From Amarolinea aalborgensis (GTDB lineage: Bacteria; Chloroflexota; Anaerolineae; SSC4; Amarolineaceae): a stretch of 64,000 nt of DNA. The notes below the pieces were generated by a model that saw nothing but the letters and a program-made list of their open reading frames with translations, made no database searches and was not told where the DNA came from. The position numbers and the translations under genes were made by a program. Shown here piece after piece: positions 54,252 to 62,609 of this stretch; position 1 is the stretch's first letter; each line of letters starts with the position of its first letter. The DNA is taken from NCBI RefSeq assembly GCF_900491745.1, contig NZ_UETR01000004.1, forward strand, positions 124,001 through 188,000. The letters run 5' to 3'.

Positions 54252-54443
54252 ATGGCCGATTATCATAGTTGTCCGAATTGCGGAAGCAAGCCCACCGCAT
54301 GGCTCGCTTCGCACATGGATGTCTACCAGTGCGACAGCTGTCGCACGGAGTTTTGCCATCGCTGCCCTGGCAGCAACGGCGGCCGCGAATGCCCGCGCTG
54401 CGGTTCGACGCGTTATCGGACCGTGGGGCGGGTGTACAAGTAA
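54252..54443 (+). CDS. Small zinc-ribbon protein
   Basis: 63 residues from ATG 54252, which has GGAGGGG 4 bases upstream. It is Cys-rich: CPNCGSKP, then CDSCRTEFCHRCPG and CPRCGSTRYR, giving eight cysteines in CxxC pairs, likely two zinc sites. There is no transmembrane helix. After its stop, another frame encodes ICTYKEIKQIADEVFDQWKH, which looks like coding DNA, so the gene may once have been longer or a further short gene lacks a normal start. Confidence 0.75.
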   Translation: MADYHSCPNCGSKPTAWLASHMDVYQCDSCRTEFCHRCPGSNGGRECPRCGSTRYRTVGRVYK

Positions 54444-54532
54444 TTTGCACATACAAGGAAATCAAACAGATCGCCGACGAGGTCTTCGACCAGTGGAAAC
54501 ACCAGTGGAAGCAGGGGTAACGGTGACGCATC

Positions 54533-54793
54533 ATGACCGATTCTGAATTCAAAGCACTACGCCCAGGCGACAAGGTCTCAGTGTCCGGCAAACAGATCGC
54601 CTTCGACGCAGTGGTGACCGGGCCGCATGACAGCAATGACGAAATTCCGATTCAGGTAGTCGAGGTTCATTACCGGGCAGAGAACCTGGATTACGTGTAC
54701 CAGGCTTACCGCGCTGGGCATCGCACCACGGAGGGTAACCGCCCAGCGCTGCTGCACGGGTGGATCAGCGAGGGGGTTAGTAGATGGGGTTGA
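54533..54793 (+). CDS. Small hypothetical protein
   Basis: 86 residues beginning MTDSEFKALRPGDKVSVSGK. The pattern LRPGDKV...FDAVVTGPH suggests a small beta-barrel. No family is recognised. It is the last gene of the zinc-ribbon island on the plus strand. The ribosome-binding site is weak. After it, coding signal ends and a remnant of a surface protein follows. Confidence 0.55.
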   Translation: MTDSEFKALRPGDKVSVSGKQIAFDAVVTGPHDSNDEIPIQVVEVHYRAENLDYVYQAYRAGHRTTEGNRPALLHGWISEGVSRWG

Positions 54794-54889
54794 GCCTGGC
54801 TGACGACTCGGCGGTAGGCATCAGTCATCGGTGGTCTGTTCGCTAGCAGTCGCTCCCGACGTCAACGCCAACCATCACCCCTAGAGGCC

Positions 54890-55045
54890 GACACCCCTGC
54901 CGACTTTCACCCCGACAGCGACGCCGACCGCCACCGTGTGTCCTGAATACACACCGCCGCCGGGTATCGGGGTGGAGGACATTCACACGATCGTCGCGCA
55001 TTGGGGAGAAACACCTAGGTGCGCCGGCTGTCGCCGACCGATGTG
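54890..55045 (+). pseudogene. Remnant of a Thr-Pro-linker surface protein
   Basis: One frame contains PTFTPTATPTATVCPEY followed by GVEDIHTIVAHWGETPR, without a start codon and ended by a stop shortly after. This resembles the linker and dockerin-like end of a secreted Chloroflexota protein, otherwise lost. The remaining 250 bases between 54794 and 55084 hold nothing else that I can support. Confidence 0.45.
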
Positions 55046-55084
55046 TTGACCACGCGCCAGATGGCCTTGGCGGCATGATGCTCA

Positions 55085-55486
55085 CTACTTTCGCCATGCC
55101 CTGACGAATTCCCCTGGCGCAACCACCTGAACCTCACCGCGTATTGCTTCCGGGTAGTGCGCGGTGTTGCCGGTAATGAGCACTGCCTCGGCTTGCGTTG
55201 CCACTTCCAGGAACGGCAGATCATCGGGGTCCGGCAGTTTGCACGACAGCGGCCGGGCCGTGACTTGTTCGCCGTCAGCCTCCAGGTACTCCAGCACGAC
55301 CGCCACGTCTTCCGGTGCAAAGTTGAACTTTGGCCGCGCCAGCACCTCGCGGTATTCGGCCATCAGGCGATCATCGTAGGCTGCCCGGATGTCGCCGTTC
55401 AGGACCATGTCGAACACGCGCGCCGGCGGGCCGAAAGGGGAGAGCAGCGCGGAGACCAGGATGTTGGTGTCCAACACGACCAACAT
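55085..55486 (-). CDS. PIN-domain ribonuclease toxin (VapC-like)
   Basis: 133 residues: VVLDTNILVSALLSPFGPPA (first Asp), LMAEYREVLARPKF (Glu), LPDPDDLPFLEVA (Asp pair) and LITGNTAHYP (last position) are the four acidic or polar sites of the PIN active centre. PIN toxins cut RNA. It lies 5 bases downstream of a Phd/YefM-like antitoxin gene on the same strand, so the two form a type II toxin-antitoxin module. Length and motifs are normal and no disruption is visible. Confidence 0.92.
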   Translation of the reverse strand: MLVVLDTNILVSALLSPFGPPARVFDMVLNGDIRAAYDDRLMAEYREVLARPKFNFAPEDVAVVLEYLEADGEQVTARPLSCKLPDPDDLPFLEVATQAEAVLITGNTAHYPEAIRGEVQVVAPGEFVRAWRK

Positions 55487-55491
55487 TCGGG

Positions 55492-55794
55492 CTACTCTTC
55501 GGCCGCCGCGGCCCGGCGCTCACGGCGGACCTGGGCGATCTCGGCCTCGATCTCGGCGGCTGACAGCTTGTTCGCCCCACTCGCGGCCGCGGCCCGGCGC
55601 AGACGCGAAACGGCGGCCTGGGCCCGCGCCCGGCGCAGCGCGGCCACCGTCTCTTCCACGTCGTTCTCCCCTACCCCGGCGATGACCGCCACTGGCCGGC
55701 CGTTAGAGGTGAGGATGATCTCGCGCTGCTGGCGCAGCTTGTCCCACACCTCGCCGGGCTTCAGCCGCAGGTCACGGATCGTCACGAATTCCAT
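55492..55794 (-). CDS. Phd/YefM-type antitoxin
   Basis: 100 residues from ATG 55794, which has GGAGGTTACTT upstream. MEFVTIRDLRLKPGEVWDKL and REIILTSNGRPVAVIAGV are typical of the N-terminal DNA-binding fold of Phd/YefM. The C-terminal half is helical and basic-acidic and probably wraps the toxin. It neutralises the PIN toxin next to it and is likely to repress the shared promoter. An upstream ATG at 55860 gives an untypical extension. Confidence 0.9.
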   Translation of the reverse strand: MEFVTIRDLRLKPGEVWDKLRQQREIILTSNGRPVAVIAGVGENDVEETVAALRRARAQAAVSRLRRAAAASGANKLSAAEIEAEIAQVRRERRAAAAEE

Positions 55795-55834
55795 GGTAAG
55801 TAACCTCCTGTAGCCCAATTGGACTACGATCAGT

Positions 55835-56023
55835 TTACAGGAAAGACCAGCAGGTGTCAAACTGCCCGCGCGACGCGACTATGCCGACGATGTAGCGGTC
55901 GCTAACGCGGTTGGTCATCTCCTCGTCCGGCCCGCCGGCCGCGCCGAGGAGGTCGCGGCGGACCATGGCTTCCAGTTCGACGCGCAGTTGCAGGGGAGAA
56001 GGAGACACCAACGCATCAGCCAT
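55835..56023 (-). pseudogene. Truncated DISARM helicase (DrmA-like) N-terminus
   Basis: From ATG 56023 the frame reads MADALVSPSPLQLRVELEAM, then VRRDLLGAAGGPDEEM and VSDRYIVGIVASRG, similar to the start of DrmA-type helicases of the DISARM phage-defence system, and then ends in unrelated residues and a stop. DrmA is normally over 1000 residues, so more than 90 percent is missing, deleted up to the toxin-antitoxin module. The stop codon of the gene before it overlaps its ATG region (ATGGCTGA), a typical operon link. Family call from pattern recognition only. Confidence 0.5.
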
Positions 56024-56213
56024 CGTATTCACCCCAAAAACGCACGATATCCGCCAGGAACGACGCCGACTCACGCAGCAAGCCTGTGCCATGCGCCGGA
56101 TGGTAGCGTTCGGCGTAGACATGGGCGGCCTGATACGCCCACTCGCCCTCATACAACCCATACCCCAACGTCATGTCCGACCAGCCATATGGTGCGGCGA
56201 CGGACTAGTCCAT
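56016..56213 (-). pseudogene. C-terminal end of an unidentified gene upstream of the DrmA remnant
   Basis: A frame without a start ends in GLYEGEWAYQAAHVYAERYH and LADIVRFWGEYDG before a TGA that overlaps the DrmA-like ATG. Coding potential is good for about 60 codons. Upstream it stops at an in-frame TAG, shortly before the IS21 element. It is probably the tail of the gene that preceded drmA. I do not recognise its family. Confidence 0.45.
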
Positions 56214-56413
56214 CATTCTGCACTCGGGCGCAGTCTCAATGGTCATCAACCAGAGTAAGGTCACTATGCATGATGCTGTGATACAGTGAATTCAGCTGCC
56301 CTTTGTTTTTGGTAATATAAAGTAAGGCCACCTGGCTGAGAAATGGCAGTCGAAATCTGGGCCACCAGAGAAATTCCGCTATCATAAGGGGGAGGCGAAA
56401 AGCCGACGAGACC

Positions 56414-57949
56414 ATGGTAGCGGAGGGAAGGATGAAGACGGTGGAAGATTATGCCCAGATTCGGGATGCCTATTTCAATCAACACAAGAGCATTCGTGAG
56501 ATTGCTCGCGAACTGAAACACGGGCGCGACACCATTGCGAAAGCGCTGGACCTGGCCGAGCCGGAGCCGTACCAGCGGGCAGTTCAACGAGCGGATCCGG
56601 TGCTGGGGCCTTACAAGGCAAAGATTGATGAACTTCTGGCCGAGAATGAAGGACTGCCGCGTAAGCAGCGGTACACGGGACAGAAGATTTATGAAATGGT
56701 CCACGAGCAAGGCTACCGGGGGAGCGATTCGGGCGTGCGTCACTACGTAGCGCAATGCCGTGAGGCACAGCGGAAGCCGGCGGTTTACCTGCCGCTGGCG
56801 TTCGATCCGGGTCGCGAAGCTCAAGTGGACTGGGGAGATGCGACGGTCATCATGGCTGGCGTACGGATGGTCGTACAGTTGTTCCTGATGTGGCTCAACT
56901 TTTCCCACCGGCTGTTCGTGTGCGCTTATCCGACGCAAAAGCAAGAGAGTTTCTTGGACGGTCATGTGCAGGCTTTCCGATTCTTTGGCGGCGTACCGCA
57001 CCGAGTCAGCTACGACAATCTCAAAACGGCCGTGTTTGAGATTCTGCAAGGGCATCGTCGCATCGAGCAGCGTACGTTTGTGGCGTTTCGCAGCCATTAT
57101 CTCTTCGAGAGTCACTTCTGCACCCCTGCGCAGGGCCACGAAAAGGGAGGTGTCGAACATAACGTCGGGTTTAGTCGGCGCAACTTTCTGGTTCCCATCC
57201 CCCACGTGGCCTCGTTCAGCGAACTGAACGCCTATTTGCTGGACAAGTGCCGCACCAACGACCTGCGCCAGGTGAAAGGCGAGCCAACCACGATCGGCGA
57301 GGCGTGGGAGCAGGAGCGAACCCATCTGCGCCCACTGCCCGTGCGAGACTATGCGTGCTGTGTGACGGCGCCGGTGACACTGACCCCGTACAGCCAGGTG
57401 ATTTTCGAAACCAATCGCTACTCGGTGCCCGTGGACCAGGCACAGCGCAAACTGGTGGTCAGAGCGTATCCATTTCGGATCGAGATCATGCATCACGACA
57501 AAGTGATTGCCAACCATGCCCGCTCTTACGCACGCGAGCAGGACATTTTCGATCCCCTGCACTATCTGCCCCTGCTGGTGCAACGTCCCGGCGCCTTCGA
57601 GCACGCCAAACCCTTACGCCAGTGGCGGGCGACATGGCCGGCGGCGTACGAGCAACTCCTGAACAAGATGCAACAGCAGTGGCCCGAGGGTCGCGGGATA
57701 CGCGAATTTGTTCAGATCCTGCAACTGCATCGGGATCATCCGGCCGACCTGATCGAACAGGCGGTAAGCCAGGCCTTGCTCCACAACTGTGTCCATGTCG
57801 AGGGAGTGAAGTTATGCCTGCACCAGATACTGCATCCAGATACGCCACCCCCCACGCTCGAATTGACCGAGCAGTCCGGCTTACGGGAGATCGGCACCCA
57901 ACCCGTGAACTTGCAACATTACAACCAGTTGCTGTCCGGAGGGAAGTGA
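56414..57949 (+). CDS. istA: IS21 transposase IstA
   Basis: 511 residues. HTH near the N-terminus (SIREIARELKHGRDTIAKAL), DDE residues in EAQVDWGDATVIM, RVSYDNLKTAV and GHEKGGVEHNVGFSRRNFLV, then a C-terminal SH3-like DNA-binding part (YSVPVDQAQRKLVVRAYPFR). It is complete. The stop and next start share bases (TGATG). A minus-strand ORF that covers almost the whole gene is an antisense shadow and is not reported as a gene. Confidence 0.96.
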   Translation: MVAEGRMKTVEDYAQIRDAYFNQHKSIREIARELKHGRDTIAKALDLAEPEPYQRAVQRADPVLGPYKAKIDELLAENEGLPRKQRYTGQKIYEMVHEQGYRGSDSGVRHYVAQCREAQRKPAVYLPLAFDPGREAQVDWGDATVIMAGVRMVVQLFLMWLNFSHRLFVCAYPTQKQESFLDGHVQAFRFFGGVPHRVSYDNLKTAVFEILQGHRRIEQRTFVAFRSHYLFESHFCTPAQGHEKGGVEHNVGFSRRNFLVPIPHVASFSELNAYLLDKCRTNDLRQVKGEPTTIGEAWEQERTHLRPLPVRDYACCVTAPVTLTPYSQVIFETNRYSVPVDQAQRKLVVRAYPFRIEIMHHDKVIANHARSYAREQDIFDPLHYLPLLVQRPGAFEHAKPLRQWRATWPAAYEQLLNKMQQQWPEGRGIREFVQILQLHRDHPADLIEQAVSQALLHNCVHVEGVKLCLHQILHPDTPPPTLELTEQSGLREIGTQPVNLQHYNQLLSGGK

Positions 57950-58719
57950 TGGAATCGCTCTTGCTTTTGGAAAGCTACCTCAAACAGTTGCATCTCCCCA
58001 CCTTCGTGCGCAATTATCGCCCATTTGCTGAGGATGGCGCCCGTAACAACCTCAGTTACGATCGCTTCCTCCTCGCCCTGGCCGAACAGGAAGTGAACGA
58101 ACGCGAACGTAAACGTGAAATCATGCGCATCAAGGAAGCACGCTTTCCTGTGCTGAAAGAACTGGCCGATTTCGATTTCAGTTGCGTCCCCCAACTGAAC
58201 AAGCAGCAGGTGCTCGCCTTAGCTCAGGGACACTACATCCGCCAGGCCGAACCCATTCTGCTCGTGGGCAATCCGGGCTTAGGGAAGACACACGTTGCCT
58301 CGGCACTTGCGCTCACCGCATGTCGCCAGGGATACAAGGTTCGCTTCTACAACGCCGCCGGCCTGGTTAATGAACTGATTGAAGCTCAGGATCAGCATCG
58401 CTTGGCCAAGTTCCTAACCGCAGCCAAGAAATGCCACCTGATCGTCCTGGACGAGTTAGGCTTCATTCCCTTTTCTGACATCGGCGCCCAGTTGATTTTC
58501 CAATTCTGTTCCGCCTTGCATGAAAAAGTGGCGCTCATTGTCACCACCAACCTGCACTTTGCCGACTGGACACAGGTCTTCGGCAATGAACGACTGACCA
58601 GCGCACTCCTCGATCGGCTCACCCATCGGGCCCACATCCTGGAATTTCTTGGTGAGTCATATCGCTTTCGTCAGCGCATGCAGCATGTCACCAGCTCTGT
58701 ATCACCGTCCCAACCATGA
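57949..58719 (+). CDS. istB: IS21 helper ATPase IstB
   Basis: 256 residues from ATG 57949. Walker A in LLVGNPGLGKTHVASALA, Walker B in LIVLDELGFIPF, a sensor Asn in VTTNLHF, and LLDRLTHRAHILEF near the end. IstB assembles on DNA and directs IstA to its target. The ATG overlaps the istA stop. Longer frames upstream are out-of-frame shadows of istA. Catalytic motifs are intact, in contrast to the decayed istB at 13505-14346. Confidence 0.96.
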   Translation: MESLLLLESYLKQLHLPTFVRNYRPFAEDGARNNLSYDRFLLALAEQEVNERERKREIMRIKEARFPVLKELADFDFSCVPQLNKQQVLALAQGHYIRQAEPILLVGNPGLGKTHVASALALTACRQGYKVRFYNAAGLVNELIEAQDQHRLAKFLTAAKKCHLIVLDELGFIPFSDIGAQLIFQFCSALHEKVALIVTTNLHFADWTQVFGNERLTSALLDRLTHRAHILEFLGESYRFRQRMQHVTSSVSPSQP

Positions 58720-58866
58720 TTCTCTCGCCATACAGATCCATCAGGAGGTTTGACACAACAACTTCATTCACTTTTCACCCCCTTGTCGCTCTGGCTCAGG
58801 ACTCAGAAAGCAGGGCTGCCTCCTGCTCGCCGTCGCCATCTAGCCCCCAGTCTAGCACCGTCCGCC

Positions 58867-58947
58867 ACCCCGTCAATGGTCGAGATGAACCGGTTTGGGA
58901 ATCCGGCCAACAGCAGGCCGGATTCCCAAACCGGCCATTGACGGGGT
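58867..58947. repeat. Very long hairpin inside the IS21 right arm
   Basis: ACCCCGTCAATGG (58867-58879) pairs with CCATTGACGGGGT (58935-58947), and a 19 bp stem (58890-58908 with 58916-58934) forms the tip around a 7-base loop. Only a 10-base bulge (TCGAGATGAA) on one side interrupts it. 32 paired bases are far beyond a normal terminator and there is no T-tract. It could be a captured palindrome, a fold-back artefact, or part of IS21 regulation. Confidence 0.85.
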
Positions 58948-59276
58948 AGCCAGGAACGGCGCTAATCCTGAAGCTGCGATGGCGACGGACGAAGGAAGCA
59001 GGGCCAGCCCTACGCCTGTTGTCATCCCACCCTCCCCGCTTTTTGGGTTTCCAAAATCACGGGTGGCCCTGTTTTACATTGCCAAATGGCCTTGATTTTC
59101 ATTGCCAAACGGCCCTGATTTTGATTGCCAAGCTGAAAACGGGGTGACCTTGCTGGCCCTGTTTTTCATTGCCAAGTGGCCCAGGTTTCATTTGCCAAAA
59201 ACATCCTCCACGTACCGCTGATGGTTCAACTCTAGCGGTCTCCTCAATACATCGCACCACGCTTGATCGTGAATGA

Positions 59277-61781
59277 TCAGTCCAGTGGTCTCAGGAGCTC
59301 AATAAGCTCCTCGCGCGTCCAACCTCCCATCGGGCCGCCCGCTGCGTCAATGATGCGACCTGCCATGTCCCGCTTCTTGCCAAGCAGCTTGTCAAGTCGC
59401 TCCTCCAGTGTGCCTTTGACGATGATACGATGCACATGAACAGTGCGGTGTTGGCCGATTCGATGCACACGATCCGTACTTTGGTCTTCGACGGCGGGGT
59501 TCCACCAGCGATCGGCGTGAATGACGTGATTTGCTGCTGTCAGATTGATACCATGACCGGCGGCAAGGGTACTGCACAAGGCAACCTGTGCTTGGCCAGC
59601 GTTGAATAGATCAATTAGAGCCTGGCGGTTGTCGGTGCTGCCATCAATGCGAATGTACCGAACCTTCTGTGCCGTAAGTGCGTTTTCGAACAGCGACAAC
59701 ATGCCCAGAAACCGACTGAAAACCACCACCTGCTCGTTTCCAGCCAGGATTTCTTCGATCTTTTCCACTGCCCAATCGAACTTTTCTGAACGCCCGTTCA
59801 GAGGTTTTTCTATGTGGTTGATGATCGCTGGATGGTCGCAAACTTGCAGCATGTGGGTCAGAACGGGCAGAATGCTGGTTGTGTAGTTCACCCCTTCACC
59901 AGATTTCAGTAATGCTGTTAGTTGCATGGCCCGTTCCTGCATCGTGTCGTAGAGCTGACGCTGCTCCTCAGTTAATTCACACCATTCTTCATTCTCTATC
60001 TTTTCCGGCAAATCCTGGGCGACGGCTTCTTTGAGACGCCTCAGCATAAACGGCTTGATGCGACGCCCCAGGCGATTGGCGGCTGTTGAGTCGCCGTTCA
60101 TGATAGGAATCTCAAACGCGCTTTGGAAGGTGCCCTGGCGGCCCAGGTGGCCGCGCATGAGGAAATCAAAAATTGACCACAACTCAGATGGACGGTTTTC
60201 GACTGGGGTTCCACTCAGCGCCAGGCGATGCGCCGCATTGAGCGCCTTGACGGCGTTTGTGCGGATGGCAGAAGGATTTTTGATGTGGGTGGCCTCATCA
60301 AGCACCAAGTAGAAGAGTGGAATCTTGGTGAACGTCTCGACGTCGTTAGCCACGGTGGCATAAGTGGTGATGAATGTGATCGGCTTTGCGGAAAAGAGTA
60401 AGTCACGCCGTCGGCCCGGGCCGTGATAGACATGTGTTGGCATAGCGGGGAAGCAACGGTAGATCTCGCGTTCCCAGTGGTAAAGCACTGACTTAGGAGT
60501 GATAACCAAACTGTGTTGTTGCGATAAGGTTCTCTCATAAGCCAGACGCATGGTCGCAATAGTCTGCAACGTCTTGCCGAGCCCCATGTCGTCTGCCAAC
60601 ACGCCATGCAATCCGTTTTTTGATAGCCAATCCAACCATTGGATGCCCCCCCGCTGGTAATGGCGAAGAGTCACGCCGGAACGCTGCAGGTCATTCTCTC
60701 CGGCAGAAGATAGAACAAAGGCATCATCAGGTCTGAAATCCATCAACTGATTCAGGAATTCCTGGAAGGCTGTGCTGATCACCACGTTTCCGCCGGCTTC
60801 CTTGATGAATTCTTCTAAGCTGGCAAAGGCATGCACAGGCAGACGATAGCCTTCGGGTGTGGGCAATGCGCCTAATTGCTCGCATTGCTTCTGAACCTCT
60901 CTGGCTTCTTTAGTGCTCATTTTCACCCAGGTGGTCGGGGTCAAACGAAAATAGTGCTGGTCGCCGACTTTGGTAACCTCGCTTTGGGGAACGGCGTGGC
61001 CATCCATTTGGTATTCCACGCGAAAACTGAACCATCCGGGCATGTCCCGATCTACATGGAAAACGGGCTGCAGCGGTTCTCGTACAACCCGCACTTGGGC
61101 GGCGAGATCGGTAAGCACAGCGTTGAATTTGCTCTGGTAAAGCACCAGGTCACGGAGAAAGAATTCAGGAACATCGTTTAGCTGTATTTGCCAATTGCCA
61201 CGTCTCAGCATTTCTTCGTAATCGGCAGTCAACGCTTTTGGCAAGGGTACGAAGCGATTGCCGAAACGCGCCCATTTACCATCTTGGGTTACCTTCAGTT
61301 GCGTCGGAGCAATCAGTTCTGCACTGTCACCATCACGGTAACCAGTCTTGACGGTAGCGCCACGCTCGGGATCAAAGTCAACAATCATGGCGGGCTGTAA
61401 CGGCTTGGCTTCAATCGCCACTTGCTGTGACACTGGTGCCTCATTGACATTTGTTTTCTGTCGCAAATAGCTAAGCACTGGCGGTAGCACGTCAAATACA
61501 AGAGCGCCGTCAGTCGCGTACTCGGGATTTAGGCTCTTGACTGATTGAAGTATGTGCCAGTCGGCGCCACTGACCACATAGATTTTCCGGCCGTCTGGAG
61601 ATTCTTCCTGGTAGCCATAGCGCAATAACGGTCGTACGTCGGTGATGTTCTCAACGCCGTTATCGGTCATTTTTCGTACGTGCACAACATGGCGCCCTTC
61701 GGCATCCATGTCCAACGTGAAGCTGAGTTGGATGGGAAGCATCTGTATGCGGCGGAACATTCGCGACCAAAAATCAGCCAT
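59277..61781 (-). CDS. SNF2-family DEAD/DEAH helicase
   Basis: 834 residues from ATG 61781, 2 bases after the HhH-gene stop. An N-terminal accessory region of about 360 residues precedes the ATPase core: ADDMGLGKTLQTIA (motif I), LDEATHIKN (DEAx-box), LSGTPVENRPSELWSIF, then the second lobe with VVVFSRFLGM, RIDGSTDNRQALIDLF and HADRWWNPAVEDQSTDRVHR. The C-terminus WTREELIELLRPLD is typical of bacterial SNF2 proteins. It translocates on duplex DNA. An upstream ATG (61820) overlaps the previous gene. An IS21 element lies downstream. Confidence 0.95.
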   Translation of the reverse strand: MADFWSRMFRRIQMLPIQLSFTLDMDAEGRHVVHVRKMTDNGVENITDVRPLLRYGYQEESPDGRKIYVVSGADWHILQSVKSLNPEYATDGALVFDVLPPVLSYLRQKTNVNEAPVSQQVAIEAKPLQPAMIVDFDPERGATVKTGYRDGDSAELIAPTQLKVTQDGKWARFGNRFVPLPKALTADYEEMLRRGNWQIQLNDVPEFFLRDLVLYQSKFNAVLTDLAAQVRVVREPLQPVFHVDRDMPGWFSFRVEYQMDGHAVPQSEVTKVGDQHYFRLTPTTWVKMSTKEAREVQKQCEQLGALPTPEGYRLPVHAFASLEEFIKEAGGNVVISTAFQEFLNQLMDFRPDDAFVLSSAGENDLQRSGVTLRHYQRGGIQWLDWLSKNGLHGVLADDMGLGKTLQTIATMRLAYERTLSQQHSLVITPKSVLYHWEREIYRCFPAMPTHVYHGPGRRRDLLFSAKPITFITTYATVANDVETFTKIPLFYLVLDEATHIKNPSAIRTNAVKALNAAHRLALSGTPVENRPSELWSIFDFLMRGHLGRQGTFQSAFEIPIMNGDSTAANRLGRRIKPFMLRRLKEAVAQDLPEKIENEEWCELTEEQRQLYDTMQERAMQLTALLKSGEGVNYTTSILPVLTHMLQVCDHPAIINHIEKPLNGRSEKFDWAVEKIEEILAGNEQVVVFSRFLGMLSLFENALTAQKVRYIRIDGSTDNRQALIDLFNAGQAQVALCSTLAAGHGINLTAANHVIHADRWWNPAVEDQSTDRVHRIGQHRTVHVHRIIVKGTLEERLDKLLGKKRDMAGRIIDAAGGPMGGWTREELIELLRPLD

Positions 61782-61783
61782 AT

Positions 61784-62593
61784 TTATGTTACCACCTCTT
61801 TGGTTAGATCTGCAAACCAATCAGGGACAGACTCCCACTCTGGAAAAGCACCGCGTAGGTAGTGCTCAACCTCATCTGGCATCGTGTACGTGCCCTGAAG
61901 AGCTTGGAGAACACTATGCCTATTTACCTTGCTGAGCGGAGCAATCGCCACGCGAATTTGTTCGATCTCAGCCACTACGGTTTTTTTCTTGGTTTCCAAC
62001 CTATCGATTTCAGCGCTGAGAGCGGAAAGGCGTCCGTTATATCTAGCTTGGATTTCTTGTTTCCCTGGAAAGTCGCTGGCGACAAGCGTGGGTATGGCCG
62101 CTTCGTAGCGAGCTACCCACGCGTCAATATCGGCCTGGCGTGACGGTCCAATGCCTTGAATGTTCTTGGAAGCTAAGCGCAGAGATGTCAGATTCCCTTG
62201 TCCATGAGCATACGCGTAGAGTATACCGGAAAGCGCCGGACCAATGCCGCGGATTTCCTGCAGTCGTGTCTTCAGGAGGTGTTCTATGAGGGCATGTCGC
62301 CATTCCTCCATTGTTTTGGCTTCGACCTTACTCTTGTCTTTACTAACGGCGTCAAGTTCTACCTGGTACACGCGATGCTTCTGCAGGTTCGCGTCGAGCG
62401 CATGCCGCAGCAATTTGAGATGCTGTGTTCCTCGCGCAGTGTCATAATCGTGGGCAGCTCGCCGATGCAGATGAATGCGGCGTTGCGCTGCTGGACTGAT
62501 CCAGATCAGATAAACAGATCCGAAGATAACAAAAGCAAACACAAAGAGAGCAAGTACCAGAAAAGCGATTATGAACAGAGAGTTGATGGTCAT
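61784..62593 (-). CDS. Membrane protein with helix-hairpin-helix domain
   Basis: 269 residues: a transmembrane helix at the N-terminus (LFIIAFLVLALFVFAFVIFG), a basic-helical linker, tandem HhH motifs EIRGIGPALSGILYAYAHGQ and LASKNIQGIGPSRQADIDAW, and a long helical, coiled-coil-like C-terminus. HhH of this kind binds DNA backbone or proteins. It is translationally coupled to the SNF2 helicase gene. Similar HhH parts are seen in TerY-P-type kinase systems. Role unknown, perhaps holding the helicase at the membrane. Confidence 0.75.
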   Translation of the reverse strand: MTINSLFIIAFLVLALFVFAFVIFGSVYLIWISPAAQRRIHLHRRAAHDYDTARGTQHLKLLRHALDANLQKHRVYQVELDAVSKDKSKVEAKTMEEWRHALIEHLLKTRLQEIRGIGPALSGILYAYAHGQGNLTSLRLASKNIQGIGPSRQADIDAWVARYEAAIPTLVASDFPGKQEIQARYNGRLSALSAEIDRLETKKKTVVAEIEQIRVAIAPLSKVNRHSVLQALQGTYTMPDEVEHYLRGAFPEWESVPDWFADLTKEVVT

Positions 62594-62609
62594 GAGTTCT
62601 CAGTTAGTC

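Larger units (their letters stand above)
56304..59203 (+). mobile_element. Intact IS21-family insertion sequence
   Basis: The element begins with TGTTTTTGG at 56304 and ends with its complement CCAAAAACA at 59195-59203. The right end has five copies of a 22-base site (consensus TGGCCCTGNTTTNCATTGCC, at 59064, 59087, 59110, 59154 and 59177, mostly 23 bases apart), and the left end has at least two in opposite orientation, typical multiple IS21 transposase sites. istA and istB overlap by one base. No target duplication could be seen. Length is about 2.9 kb, longer than usual because of about 340 extra bases after istB. Confidence 0.85.

Noticed and set aside
54269..54520. Overlapping frame ending ICTYKEIKQIADEVFDQW as a separate gene
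   Set aside because: Only its last 26 codons look coding and no acceptable start lies there; noted under the small zinc-ribbon gene.
56264..57604. 446-codon minus-strand ORF opposite istA
   Set aside because: Antisense shadow of a well-supported gene; no start signal or family.
56299..59208. Target duplication of the intact IS21
   Set aside because: Flanks (CCCTT on the left, TCCTCC on the right) do not match, so I claim none.
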